Below are positions 1-13,900 of a stretch of 64,000 bases of DNA, piece by piece (within the stretch, counting starts at the first letter, position 1; the number at the start of each line of letters is the position of its first letter). The DNA is taken from the NCBI GenBank assembly GCA_009746045.1, contig RPFO01000065.1, forward strand, positions 42,501 to 106,500, written 5' to 3'. The translations under genes were made by a program, and so were the position numbers. The notes under the pieces were generated by a model. That model searched no databases. It was not told where the DNA came from and saw only the letters and a program-made list of their open reading frames with translations. Source of the DNA: Mesostigma viride (Eukaryota; Streptophyta; Mesostigmatophyceae; Mesostigmatales; Mesostigmataceae).

Positions 1-333
1 GTACCCACGTGACACAGTCATGTGCTTATTAATAGGAGTCGCGGAGCACAAATTGGTACAAGGTAATAGAGGCAGCTTTCCATCCCTGATACCATGCTAC
101 AGAACTAAAATACGGCAGAGTCACCCATCCTTTTCTCACTGCCAAGAAGGCAGGCTACAGGAGCAATCAGGAAACTTCTCACGAAGAGGGCTTTATCGAC
201 CGGGCTGCACCTAAAGAAGGAGCCCAGACTTACAGTTTCTGCCAAATAGTTGTCTCACATAAAATATATGCACGAGATGTCAAAATCCATTGGTCTTCTA
301 GTCCCTATAATATTGCGCTTTGTCTTACAATTC
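1..333. other. 3' flank of the palmitoyltransferase gene
   Basis: Sequence downstream of the minus-strand stop at 334-336. Short open frames here show no recognisable domain and no splice pattern that extends the gene. I see nothing else in it; it probably includes the 3' untranslated region. Confidence 0.4.
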
Positions 334-3300
334 TCAGTAAGCATCGCTTTGAAAGTGCCCACTTGCGGGTGCCTCGATGTCATTCTCCATGCCTGGGACA
401 GTAGGGAATACACAGCCGTCTCCCTTTTGCCGATGCCAGCTGGGCAACATCCACCGTAGCCACCACCACCTCAGACCCACGACCACGAACACCTCTTGCC
501 AGTTGCGTGCCCATCCAAGGTCATAGCGGTTGACCCATGTCTGCACATGACACGATCCAAGGCAGTCCACCAACGCTGATAAGGGAGCTGAAATGGCACC
601 TGATGAGCGCCCAACCTTCCGTACAGGAAGCACATAACGATAACTGCAGATGAACTCCTACAGGGTATCCGAGAACTACTGGCGGGTAGGAGGCTCCTAA
701 GGTCCTGGGCTTGGTCCCACAAGGCACAATGGCAGCCGTGCCACCAATCCAGTACAGGCTTGTCTTCTAGGCAAGTGCTTGCAGCACAGCAGCACTTTGG
801 TGCGCTGGGGTAAGAAGCTTGTGCTGGGAAACGTAAAGCATCAGGAAATGCATGATTGGCCTTGGACAGGCTGTGATAAAGTGGCCGATGGGCCATGCAA
901 GGCAGTGACTTGTATTGCCCAACATTTTGTTCCGTACCGAGACAAGCATGGCCTCTCCGCCCTACAAGCATGTGCAGCACTGCATACCAGGTTGTGATGG
1001 GGCAGTGCAAACTGCATAGTGCACACCAGGTTGACATAGTCAGGCAGGGGACGCCCAACGGTCGGCATATCGTGGAAAGAGCGCCAACAGCACCCACACA
1101 CGCTATGCCATTATTGACACAGCCACACCCCTTCTCTTCCTCTCACCCCCTCTCCACACCCCTTCTCGTCCTCTCACCCCATCTCTTCCTCGATACATAC
1201 CTCGTTCTTGGCCCTGGCGTCGGCGATCCGTACGCGGTTGCAGTAAAACTCCACCGTCGTCTGCGAGGCAGCAGGGCGATACGTGGGCAGATGTAGGAAC
1301 AGTGCATGCGGCCCGCGTGCAGAGGTCAGGCGGAGGCCATGCGCTCCCTCACACGCTCACGCTCGTTCATCGGCCTTATCTTACACAAGTGGCCCATCAT
1401 CTTCCATGCCAAACATGGCATAGATCCTGCCAAGCAGGTCATAGGAAATGACAGCCATCGACCCGCATCACCATCCAAGAACAAATTCCGAAGTCCTGCC
1501 CCTTCCCAAAGGGAAGCCGACAGGAGGGTGGGGCGCGCCTCCTGCCAGACCCAACGTACCCAGCCCAACAGAGCACCAGGTACACATGCGCTATGTGGGC
1601 TACCGGGTACCCGCGCAGTATGTGCATTATGCATTACGCGCGCCCCGTAACCAGGTATGTGCATGGCATACGCTTGTATGGGCGCCATACCTGGGCAGTA
1701 AGCACCAGGTATACGTGCCACCCGAGCAGGAAAGTCAGCATAAGGAAGATGGCGATGCAGAGGACGAACGCCAGCGAAAGGGTGATGCGGATGTGGTTGC
1801 CGCCCTGAGCTCGTGTGGTGAAGTACACGCGATGGCATATTCAACAGCATTCACGACAACAACAGGTGCCTGTCAGTGCCTGGGACTCCGTTCATGCAAT
1901 GTCCCTTTGCCATGGGTGCACCCTGCGCTCTCACAGGCAGGTGCCAGCTGCGGCTTCTTTGCGATGGACACCATGGTGTGGCATGAGCACAGTAATGGCC
2001 GTCTAGTCGCCGCGAAAACGATGGATGTACCGAGCATCCCGGGGTACTCATGCGGGAGACATGGGATATGAGCTTGAGAAGGGCGGGGAGGGGGCGGGCG
2101 GGGGGGGGCAGGGATTCAAGGGGGCTTGCAGAGTGAACAACAGCATTGAGGGCACAAATGTGGGGCAAGGGGCAGGGCAATGCAGGTAAAACTATGGGCA
2201 AGGAGGTTGGGCGTGCACAAAAGGTGGAATCTGACGCGTACACACGAGTCCTGTGCCTGGCTGCCACGGTGCACGCGTTCGCGTTTGGGTCGAGGCATGT
2301 TAACACTTGGAACAGTAGATATCATGTGAACGCTCGTGCAACAAGGGCATCAGGGATGATCATAAAGCAAACAATGTGGCCTTTGCCCTTACGGCATACC
2401 TTACTGGCATCCTCTGCATTCTCTGCACCCATTCAACCCAGGTTTGTACCCATCGCCCATTTGGGATGCTTTCCCCCTGTCAACCCCATTGTACGCACGC
2501 CAGCCTACCCAGAAGCATGCCCCACTGCCTGGCTGCCCCGGCTTCCCTCCCCCTCTTCCTCTCCCCAGCCATGCAAGCAGGTCCCCAAACATTTCGTGCA
2601 GGCCCACTCTGCGCTCAACCAATTGGGGCAGGACAGGGTGTGGCCCCATGCCCCCATGCCTCACCCCCCCCTCTATGAGCAGGCTATAAGAAAACAAAAT
2701 GTGTTGCCGCGGCAACGCGTGGCACACCCTGCCGTTGGCCTGCGCATGCCAAACGGACCCAAATGTAAAAGAAAAGAGCCATCTGCTGCCATCCTCAAGC
2801 AACCCAGCAGTGGGCAACGCGCGCCATCTGCTGCCATCCTCAAGCAACCCAGCAATGGACAACGCGCGCCATCTGCTGCCATCCTCAAGCAACCCAGCAA
2901 TGGACAACGCGCGCCATCTGCTGCCATCCTCAAGCAACCCAGCAATGGACAACGCGTGCCATCTGCTGCCATCCTCAAGCAACCCAGCAATGGACAACGC
3001 GCGCCATCTGCTGCCATCCTCAAGCAACCCAGCAATGGACAACGCGCGCCATCTGCTGCCATCCTCAAGCAACCCAGCAATGGACAACGCGCGCCATCTG
3101 CTGCCATCCTCAAGCAACCCAGCAATGGACAACGCGCGCCATCTGCTGCCATCCTCAAGCAACCCAGCAATGGACAACGCGCGCCATCTGCTGCCATCCT
3201 CAAGCAACCCAGCAATGGACAACGCGCGCCATCTGCTGCCATCCTCAAGCAACCCAGCAATGGACAACGCGCGCCATCTGCTTCCATCCTCAAGCAACCC

Positions 3301-6300
3301 AGCAATGGACAACGCGCGCCATCTGCTGCCATCCTCAAGCAACCCAGCAATGGACAACGCGCGCCATCTGCTGCCATCCGCAAGCAACCCAGCAATGGAC
3401 AACGCGCACCATCTGCTGCCATCCTCAAGCAACCCAGCAGTGGGCAACGCGCGCCATCTGCTGCCATCCTCAAGCAACCCAGCAATGGACAACGCGCGCC
3501 ATCTGCTGCCATCCTCAAGCAACCCAGCAATGGACAACGCGCGCCATCTGCTGCCATCCTCAAGCAACCCAGCAATGGACAACGCGCGCCATCTGCTGCC
3601 ATCCTCAAGCAACCCAGCAGTGGGCAACGCGCGCCATCTGCTGCCATCCTCAAGCAACCCAGCAATGGACAACGTGCGCCATCTGCTGCCATCCTCAAGC
3701 AACCCAGCAATGGACAACGCGCGCCATCTGCTGCCATCCTCAAGCAACCCAGCAATGGACAACGCGCGCCATCTGCTGCCATCCTCAAGCAACCCAGCAA
3801 TGGACAACGCGCGCCATCTGCTGCCATCCTCAAGCAACCCAGCAATGGACAACGCGCGCCATCTGCTGCCATCCTCAAGCAACCCAGCAATGGACAAAGC
3901 GCGCCATCTGGTGCCATCCTCAAGCAACCCAGCAATGGACAACGCGCGCCATCTGCTGCCATCCTCAAGCAACCCAGCAATGGACAACGCGCGCCATCTG
4001 CTGCCATCCTCAAGCAACCCAGCAATGGACAACGCGCGCCATCTGCTGCCATCCTCAAGCAACCCAGCAATGGACAACGCGCGCCATCTGCTGCCATCCT
4101 CAAGCAACCCAGCAATGGACAACGCGCGCCATCAGCTGCCATCCTCAAGCAACCCAGCAATGGGCAACGCGCGCCATCTGCTGCCATCCTCAAGCAACCC
4201 AGCAATGGACAACGCGCGCCATCTGCTGCCATCCTCAAGCAACCCAGCAATGGGCAACGCGCGCCATCTGGTGCCATCCTCAAGCAACCCAGCAATGGAC
4301 AACGCGCGCCATCTGCTGCCATCCTCAAGCAACCCAGCAATGGACAACGCGCGCCATCTGCTGCCATCCTCAAGCAACCCAGCAATGGACAACGCGCGCC
4401 ATCTGGTGCCATCCTCAAGCAACCCAGCAATGGACAACGCGCGCCATCTGCTGCCATCCTCAAGCAACCCAGCAATGGACAACGCGCGCCATCTGCTGCC
4501 ATCCGCAAGCAACCCAGCAGAGGAACACCCTGGCGAACTGCGCAGAGGCCACAAATGGACAATGGGTGGGAGCTTGACAGTCGGTTCACGACGCCCGTCC
4601 ATTTATCATTTTCCATACACGGAATCCATGGTATAATGGTTGAGTGTGAGCGTTGCGCTGGACGCTAATACCTGACAAGATTTAAACTAAAAATGAACGA
4701 ATTGCCAACAAAGAGCAATGCCGACAGGCAGTGATGCAGCAAGTAGAACTGCCAAACATCATGTGATGCTGACCAGTGCACGCTAGTACTGCCATGGCCT
4801 GTACAAGACTCCCGCTCATGGCCAAGGTGCATAGGAGCGTTGGAATACGACCCCTTCAGCCCACACAGGAAGGCTAGCAGCCGCAAGCGCGCGTGTGCAC
4901 GCACCACCAATGCCATCTCCAGAAACGGCTCCGCGAATACCCACACGCCATAGGCGCAGCCGACCCATGTCCAGAAAACTGGGGGGGGGGGGGGGGAGGG
5001 GGGGCGTGCGCCGTGCACAACCGATACAGGACAGCGTACCAAGTACAGACGCCGCACTCGTCAGTGAGCTCAGGGGCACCAGGAACCCACTAACTGCCCG
5101 ACTGAGTTTACATGACGTGCTCGACTCGATTTATAGGAAGCGAGCCTAATCAAAACTATTTGAGTCCGTAGGAGTGCTTTGGGGCACTGATAAGAGCTCG
5201 AGTCGAAACACTAGTTAATGATACAGATCATAAGAATATGGGACCAAAGAAAAGTATTTGAGAAGATGAGGCACATGACCATGACAGCCGCTGCAGGCCC
5301 AGAAGACCACACGCAGACAGCGTTGCCGATTCCACCTCATTCGCAGTGAAGTTGCCATCAAGGAAGCGCACACTTCCCCTCGATAACAACATGCATCTAC
5401 CCTCATCACAACAAACAGCTGAGCAGAAGAGATAATGACGAGTGTGGAGAGGGGCCATCTCTGAGAAAAACACCCGAAGCCTGCCGATGCGTTCATTGGC
5501 CTGCTGACTGCTCATGCGCTAGCCAGCTTGGGCACTAGCAGCACGTACACACAGAGGCTGGCAAACAACGAAACCAAGCATTCAGACTGTGAAAGGGAGC
5601 AATAACTTGTTGTAGTTGCAGCATTTGGTAAGCTAAAGAAATGGCACACCTGCAAACATCCCGATATCTCATTTTCTCTATTCAACCTGACAGAAACCCA
5701 TACCGATCTGTTGCGGGAAATACCGGCAAACACGCAGTTGTCTTGGTTTGAGATGCTCACCGAACAGAAAGAAGAACCGGTAGTTGAAGTATCCAACGCA
5801 GTTGTGCATCCAAGCTGGTGCCAGTGGCACCCGCCACGAGGGCCGTGAACAGCAGGGTTTTATTCATAGCGCCGTTACAGGTGCCACGATGTCAAGGCTT
5901 TCTTATGCAACAAAAGCGGCTACCCTATAAAGACTCGAGGGTGAAACCCAGGAGAAGTTTGCACGACAGGGAGTGGAACTACATGGAGAAATTAGCACGA
6001 CAGGGCGGCACCAAATAACGGGCGGTACCGCGTCACCAACGTAGAAAACAGGGACTTGAGCAGACCAGCATGGAAGCAGCATGCGGAAGAGAGATGCCCT
6101 CGGACTGCTGTGTTCTCCCAAAAAAGCAGCCCTGAAAAGGTTGAGCCTGATATCTTGCAGCATGCGGCAGACTTGACCACCTGCATGCATCTCACCTATG
6201 TGTACACTGTACACCCAAAGCTGTGTCTAGTCACGGAGCACATACACAGGATATGGCCCCTTGTTGAAAAAAACATGCAGCCAAGCTGGGATGGGTGGAC

Positions 6301-7936
6301 TTGGGTGGTGGAGCATGCAGCGCTGCTCCTCACTGGTGACGCACACATGCATGTTGGCTGCGGGCTTGCTTGCATGCGCATCTCCCACACACCAGGGCAT
6401 GGATGGGAACCAGAATCCGACGTGGCAAAAGCGATAACAAGAAATGGGGTGGGCGGTGACAAGGGCAACGACGGCCAAGCGATAACATTCCACGGCGTTA
6501 AACACCTTACAGGAGTCTTTTTGCCACCGTCCCAACAAAATAGACATATATCTAATCATTTTTTTATCTGCTCCCCCCAGGGTCAGATGTAGGGGCCCTT
6601 GTCAGGCATGGAACAACAAGGGGAGATGATTGGTGGGAACTATCCCTTTTTTTCCACACAGCCCAAACGCTACTTGTCCTTCATGCCATCCGTTGAGGCG
6701 TTTGGTAGGGGAGGATACGGCAGTGATGGTCCATCTTCAGAATGCACCTGCGCCAAAAAAAGGCGAGCGCAGGATGGGGCATGGGGACAGGCACGAGCCA
6801 AGAGTTGCTTTCGTTGTAGACGAGGAAAAGATTATGGACTTTGCCAACTTCCACGAAAAAAGAAGAAAGGATTCAGGCTGCCAGGCATGCAGAAAGGAAA
6901 CTGCAGTAGGAACTCAGACCCTTAGGTAAATCATGTGCATGGATCGTTATACATAAATGCCTGCATGCGCCACGCCCCCTTGGCTTACCTGCCTCCATGC
7001 AGATACTGCCATACCACTGCGACGGTTCACTGTCACTCTCCTCTCCTGCATTTACACCATGCTAGCCATCGCTACTATTCCAGCACGGTACAGCATGGGA
7101 CACATGGCATGAATGGGGCATGGGACCATCGGTCCGCGCAGCAAGAGTTGTGGCATGCATTCGGCACGTACTGGCGACAGATGCTGCAGTGATGCGACAG
7201 GGGAGGCTTGGGCTTCTTGCCTGCACGCGTCACAAGCGGGCAAGGAGAGAGAAAGGAGGTACGGCACGCTAGTCAGACCAGCACATGGGGCCCGGGCTTG
7301 TTGCCTGCACGCTCAGTAAGCGACCACCAGACAGCAGCGAGACTGCAATGAGACAGGTGTCGCCTGAACACCGGGCAACCCCGTGCATTAGCCCAGGTGT
7401 CAAGTGGGCATACTGACCAAAATAGGGTTGAGGGCAGGAGGACGTGTGGGATCATGGGTGTCCGCCAGAAGCGTCCTTATTGTGCGCCGTCACAGTGTGT
7501 GCCAGAACTGTGCGCCGCCCCTCAAGCACCTGTCCCTGCCAACTAGGTCACGGTAGCAAGTGCCTGCCGACAGGTCCCGCCGATACCATGCAACCGACAT
7601 GCGTGCAAGGCAGTCTTCTTGTTGGAAAGTGTCCCCAATTCTGCCCATGGCCAAGGCTGGCTGAAGCCGTGTGGGCCGTCTCTTGCCATCTGGAAGTTTT
7701 GCTGCCCAACCAAGGGGAGGCGTCGTAGACATGAGCCATGGCGCCACACTGGTCCTGTTGCACCCAGCAGCACTCCCTACCACGCCCCACGCGCGGAACC
7801 ATCGATAGGCATAGAACAATATCGGTCGGCGACCCGTGAACATGTGCGAGAGGATCGCAGGAACCACGTCCTCGCAGCGACACGGTGTAAGGGATAGCAC
7901 GCCGTGTACACTCATGCCGTGCCGTGGGCATCCCAA

Positions 7937-7973
<37 letters not shown>

Positions 7974-10900
7974 CACAGGTCCGCGTCGCCATCCCCTGGC
8001 TTTGAGGTCAGCCAGCACTCTTTGAAATGTAGATCCGAAGCATTCGTTCGGAGCAGAAAGAAATGCTACTAACAAGACCAGTGCTAGGAGGATGTGCCCG
8101 CCTTTACATAGCATGCCTACAATGGACTGGGCCAGGCGGCCAAACAACGTCCAGCACAAATCTCCATTATGGCCCAGTACAATTCCACGCCATTCAACGA
8201 TGGAACTTTACTACCCTTTGCTCTTGTAGATGACTTCCCAAAGCTTTCAACCAGCCGGTTTGCCCCACCCAACCAAACATGCGTGCGTATCCATATCTGT
8301 ACGAAACCCCATGCCTGCACCACCAGCTGAGATGTCTCAATAAACGCATTTGGCAGGCGCACTCCATCACATGACAGGCCCGATCACACGCACACTTCTT
8401 GCACCAGCGCCCTGATTTCTTCATCGTGGTGGTGCAGCCTTGCAGCATGGCGGCCGCATTTGGGCCCATGTCCTGCACGGCCAGGAGAAAGTGCACACAA
8501 CACCGCAAGCATCAGCACAGCACCTGCAAGCATCAGCACGTGCAACCAAGGGCGCGCGCAAGCGACAGCACGCGTGGGGAATCAGGGGCGGGGGGGGGGG
8601 GGGGTAGCGGCGGCCAGCAGTGCACCCAAGCAACGGTGCGAGCCAGCATCCAGACGCGAGCAACCATAGAGGGGGGTTGGGCCGCGCACGAGTGTGTGCA
8701 TGGCAGAGTGAATAAGTGCATCGGTTGAAGGTCGGGCCAAAAGCAGAACGCATGACCAGAACAAAGGGATGTGCCAGGCTGCTCGTTGCTATCCTCAAAG
8801 GAATGATCCAACATCTCATCGCCAGAGAGCTAGTATGTGTAGGGATGGAGAGGTAGACCAAGTCATCCACAGAGCTGTTGGATGGCCAGGAATGCATGCA
8901 TTGCTGGAAACACAAGGGTGTGCACCGGGGAACAGTTTCCCTACGAAATCGCATTGCTCATGTTCTCTTCATCAACACCACGCGACGGCCATCCTGTCAA
9001 CTGGGTGCCAGAGTCCCTGTCTTCTGTAACAACGCCATCTGCGGCCATCGCCGCCAAGGCAGACCCAGGCTCCCAGACCGAGCCAGCACACCCCGGCTCC
9101 CAACAGTTCCCATCGCACCATGTACACACCAACGCGCGGTGTGCAGCTCTGCAAGGGCTACGCGGTGCCAAGGAGTGCGCTTGCTGGCAGTGGGATGCAA
9201 GCACAGCCACACGGAGAGCAAACAAACACGTGCGCAAGCCGCGATGCGATCGTGGGGGCTAACGGGAGGTCGCATTCGCATCCCCTTGCGCGCTCCCACA
9301 CGGACACCAGAAGAGCCCCCTCGCCCATCAAGTGAGAACGGGTAGAGGCATCGGCACAGTGGCAACCCAGATTGGCCTGGGTTTTAGTACAGGAACAAGC
9401 ACAGCAAAAGCACAGCGCCAGCCCCAGCCCCAGCCCCAGCCCCAGCCCCAGCCCAGCCCCAGCCCCAGCCCCAGCCCCAGCCCCAGCCCCAGCCCCAGCC
9501 CCAGCCCCAGCCCCAGCCCCAGCCCCAGCCCCAGCCCCAGCCCCAGCCCCAGCCCCAGCCCCAGCCCCAGCCCCAGCCCCAGCCCCAGCCCCAGCCCCAG
9601 CCCTAGCCCCAGCCCCAGCCCCAGCCCCAGCCCACAGTCCCAGTCCCAGCACAGCACAAGCAAAGCACAAGCAAATCACAAGCACAGCAAATATACAAAA
9701 GTGCAGTACACACGCAGTTCAAGTGGGGGCACTGTTGGCTGACCGTTGTTTCTGTCATGTCCCAAAAGACCTTTCAATCTTACCACGGTTTCCCTATACA
9801 CGAACCCTATCAGCATACCCTATGGGACCTCTCTGCGCACAACAAGGCAAGCGAGAGTACCCATAGGTACTAGTGGCAAGAGAGAGTACCCGGAAACTAG
9901 GAAGAGTTCTCAAATACACCGCGCCGGATTCCCGCTACCTTAATGTCCGGCGACGCGCCCGGCCTGGTGACGATGCACAGTACATAGTTGAGCGTGACGT
10001 TGAGCAGCATCCAGCATGCGGTGACCACCTTGGCGGCGACGAGCCATGGGCTGGCATTGGCCGCGTTCAAAAAGAAGGGGACGACGATGTGGAAGAAGAC
10101 AAACACGACCAGGCTGGGGGGGGGGGGGAGAGGGAAGGGCAGCAGGGGAGGTTGGCACGTGGACAGGGTTGGCACGTGGACAGGGTTGGCACGTGGACAG
10201 GGTTGGCACGTGGACAGGGTTGGCACGTGGACAGGGTTGGCACGTGGACAGGGTTGGCACGTGGACAGGGTTGGCACGTGGACAGGGTTGGCACGTGGAC
10301 AGGGTTGGCACGTGGACAGGGTTGGCACGTGGACAGGGTTGGCACGTGGACAGGGTTGGCACGTGGACAGGGTTGGCACGTGGACAGGGTTGGCACGTGG
10401 ACAGGGTTGGCACGTGGACAGGGTTGGCACGTGGACAGGGTTGGCACGTGGACAGGGTTGGCACGTGGACAGGGTTGGCACGTGGACAGGGTTGGCACGT
10501 GGACAGGGTTGGCACGTGGACAGGGTTGGCACGTGGACAGGGTTGGCACGTGGACAGGGTTGGCACGTGGACAGGGTTGGCACGTGGACAGGGTTGGCAC
10601 GTGGACAGGGTTGGCACGTGGACAGGGTTGGCACGTGGACAGGGTTGGCACGTGGACAGGGTTGGCACGTGGACAGGGTTGGCACGTGGACAGGGGATCA
10701 CCACGTGGCGGGTATCGAACACGGAAGAAGTAGAAGGGAGCCGGCGCATGGGACAAGGGGACGGGAGCCCGCATGTACATGGGATGAGGTGTTTGTGTTT
10801 GTCCATACCAGTGCACAGGGGAACAGTGAAAGAGTGCAAACGTTGATCCAATGCCCCCTTGAATTACCTGACCGCCATGTCGCGGGCTAATTAAACAGCC

Positions 10901-13900
10901 TAGGTGCCCCATGCTGGCTTGCCCGATGCACAAGCATGAAGACACCATGCTTACGAGCGGGGAGCAATTGGAGCCGCCGTAATCCTAAGGCGCCAAAGTG
11001 CTCCTGCCGCAGTGGCAGCGATGAACGCGCCAAAGTGCTCCTGCCGCAGTGGCAGCGATGGACGCGCCAAAGAGCTCCTGCCGCAGTGGCAGCGATGAAC
11101 GCGGCAAAGTGCTCCTGCCGCAGTGGCAGCGATGGACGCGCCAAAGTGCTCCTGCCGCAGTGGCAGCGATGGACGCGCCAAAGTGCTCCTGTCGCAGTGG
11201 CAGCGATGAACGCGCCAAAGTGCTCCTGCCGCAGTGGCAGCGATGAACGCGCCAAAGTGCTCCTGCCGCAGTGGCAGCGATGGACGCGCCAAAGAGCTCC
11301 TGCCGCAGTGGCAGCGATGAACGCGGCAAAGTGCTCCTGCCGCAGTGGCAGCGATGGACGCGCCAAAGTGCTCCTGCCGCAGTGGCAGCGATGGACGCGC
11401 CAAAGTGCTCCTGTCGCAGTGGCAGCGATGAACGCGCCAAAGTGCTCCTGCCGCAGTGGCAGCGATGAACGCGCCAAAGTGCTCCTGCCGCAGTGGCAGC
11501 GATGGACGCGCCAAAGAGCTCCTGCCGCAGTGGCAGCGATGAACGCGGCAAAGTGCTCCTGCCGCAGTGGCAGCGATGGACGCGCCAAAGTGCTCCTGCC
11601 GCAGTGGCAGCGATGGACGCGCCAAAGTGCTCCTGTCGCAGTGGCAGCGATGAACGCGCCAAAGTGCTCCTGCCGCAGTGGCAGCGATGAACGCGCCAAA
11701 GTGCTCCTGCCGCAGTGGCAGCGATGGACGCGCCAAAGAGCTCCTGCCGCAGTGGCAGCGATGGGCGCGCCAAAGTGCTCCTGCCGCAGTGGCAGCGATG
11801 GACGCGCCAAAGTGCTCCTGCCGCAGTGGCAGCGATGGACGCGCCAAAGTGCTCCTGCCGCAGTGGCAGCGATGGGCGCGCCAAAGTGCTCCTGCCGCAG
11901 TGGCAGCGATGAACGCGCCAAAGTGCTCCTGTCGCAGTGGCAGCGATGAACGCGCCAAAGTGCTCCTGCCGCAGTGGCAGCGATGGACGCGCCAAAGTGC
12001 TCCTGCCGCAGTGGCAGCGATGAACGCGCCAAAGTGCTCCTGCCGCAGTGGCAGCGATGCTCCTGCTTTCTCGGCCGCCTTGTGTGCCGCCGCGATTATG
12101 CTTGCCGCATGGGGGGCTTGGGGGATCATATTGGCCGCACACATGGCATCGCACACCATCCGCTGTAGAGGGTGGCTGCCCCGCAAAGCGGTTCACCTCG
12201 CGACTAGCGGACCCTGCCATCGTGCCCACGGACCATCCGATGCTTCCAACATGTTGGTGGCTCCGCCGCTACATGGCATCTATGCAGCCCCTGCGAACAC
12301 GGCCAGAAAAGGTCGGTTGCAGCCCTTGGAACCACGTCTTTTGAACGTGCTTTGGAAAATGGTCTTTGGGAAATATCCACAGCATCTACAGGGCCAGCTG
12401 GACACCCTGCAGGGAGCGCAGGACACTCGAATGACCGCATGACGCCTGAGTGGAACAGCGTGGTGGCTGCAACGGAGCGCTACGCGCGCCATGGCCAGGA
12501 ACAGGCACAGGGCACAGAGCCTACGCGATAGGGGACAGGTACAGGCACAGGGCACACGACATACACAATAGGGGACAGGCACAGGCACAGGGCACAGGAC
12601 ATACACGATAGGGCACAGGCACAGGCACAGGGCACAGGACATACACGATAGGGGACAGGCACAGGCACAGGGCACAGGACATACACGATAGGGGACAGGC
12701 ACAGGGCACAGGGCACAGGACATACACGATAGGGGACAGGCACAGGCACAGGGCACAGGACATACACGATAGGGCACAGGCACAGGCACAGGGCACAGGA
12801 CATACACGATAGGGGACAGGCACAGGCACAGGGCACAGGACATACACAATAGGGGACAGGTACAGGCACAGGGCACAGGACATACACAATAGGGGACAGG
12901 CACAGGCACAGGCACAGGGCACAGGACATACACAATAGGGCACAGGCACAGGCACAGGGCACAGGACATACACAATAGGGGACAGGCACAGGCACAGGGC
13001 ACAAGACATACACAATAGGGCACAGGCACATGCACAGGGCACAGGACATACACGATAGGGGACAGGCACAGGCACAGGGCACAGGACATACACGATAGGG
13101 GACAGGCACAGGCACAGGGCACAGGACATACACGATAGGGGACAGGCACAGGCACAGGGCACAGGACATACACGATAGGGGACAGGCACAGGCACAGGGC
13201 ACACGACATACACAATAGGGGACAGGCACAGGCACAGGGCACAGGACATACACGATAGGGGACAGGCACAGGCACAGGCACAGGGCACGGGACATACACA
13301 ATAGGGGACAGGCACAGGCACAGGGCACAGGACATACACGATAGGGGACAGGCACAGGCACAGGGCACAGGACATACACAATAGGGGACAGGCACAGGCA
13401 CAGGGCACAGGACATACACAATAGGGGACAGGCACAGGCACAGGGCACAGGACATACACGATAGGGGACAGGCACAGGCACAGGCACAGGGCACAGGACA
13501 TACACAATAGGGGACAGGCACAGGCACAGGCACAGGGCACAGGACATACACAATAGGGGACAGGCACAGGCACAGGGCACAGGACATACACGATAGGGGA
13601 CAGGCACATGCACAGGGCACACGACATACACGATAGGGGACAGGCACAGGCACAGGGCACAGGACATACACGATAGGGGACAGGCACAGGCACAGGGCAC
13701 AGGACATACACGATAGGGGACAGGCACAGGCACAGGGCACAGGACATACACGATAGGGGACAGGCACAGGCACAGGGCACAGGACATACACGATAGGGCA
13801 CAGGCACAGGCACAGGGCACAGGACATACACAATAGGGGACAGGCACAGGCACAGGGCACAAGACATACACAATAGGGCACAGGCACAGGCACAGGGCAC

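Noticed and set aside
1389-1430. 42-nt candidate exon (IYAMFGMEDDGP) between exons 9 and 10 of the palmitoyltransferase
   Set aside because: It has plausible splice borders, but joining exon 9 directly to exon 10 keeps the frame and recreates the family sequence YLVLTAQ-TTVEF; the extra exon would break the TTxE context.
4981-5003. Long G-run as a regulatory quadruplex site
   Set aside because: On the transcribed strand it is the C-rich polypyrimidine tract of the exon 8 acceptor; the same explains 10116-10129.
6240-6420. Minus-strand frame resembling a Cys-rich/DHHC region (KPAANMH...LHHP...AW)
   Set aside because: The true exons with SHHCSIC, CILKMDHHC and PWMHNCVG were found at 7172, 6719 and 5761 with correct splice sites; the resemblance here is accidental.
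8582-8605. Another G-run as a possible splice-acceptor tract
   Set aside because: On the minus strand it is C-rich but is not followed by an AG and coding sequence in a matching phase; left as intron 3 low complexity.
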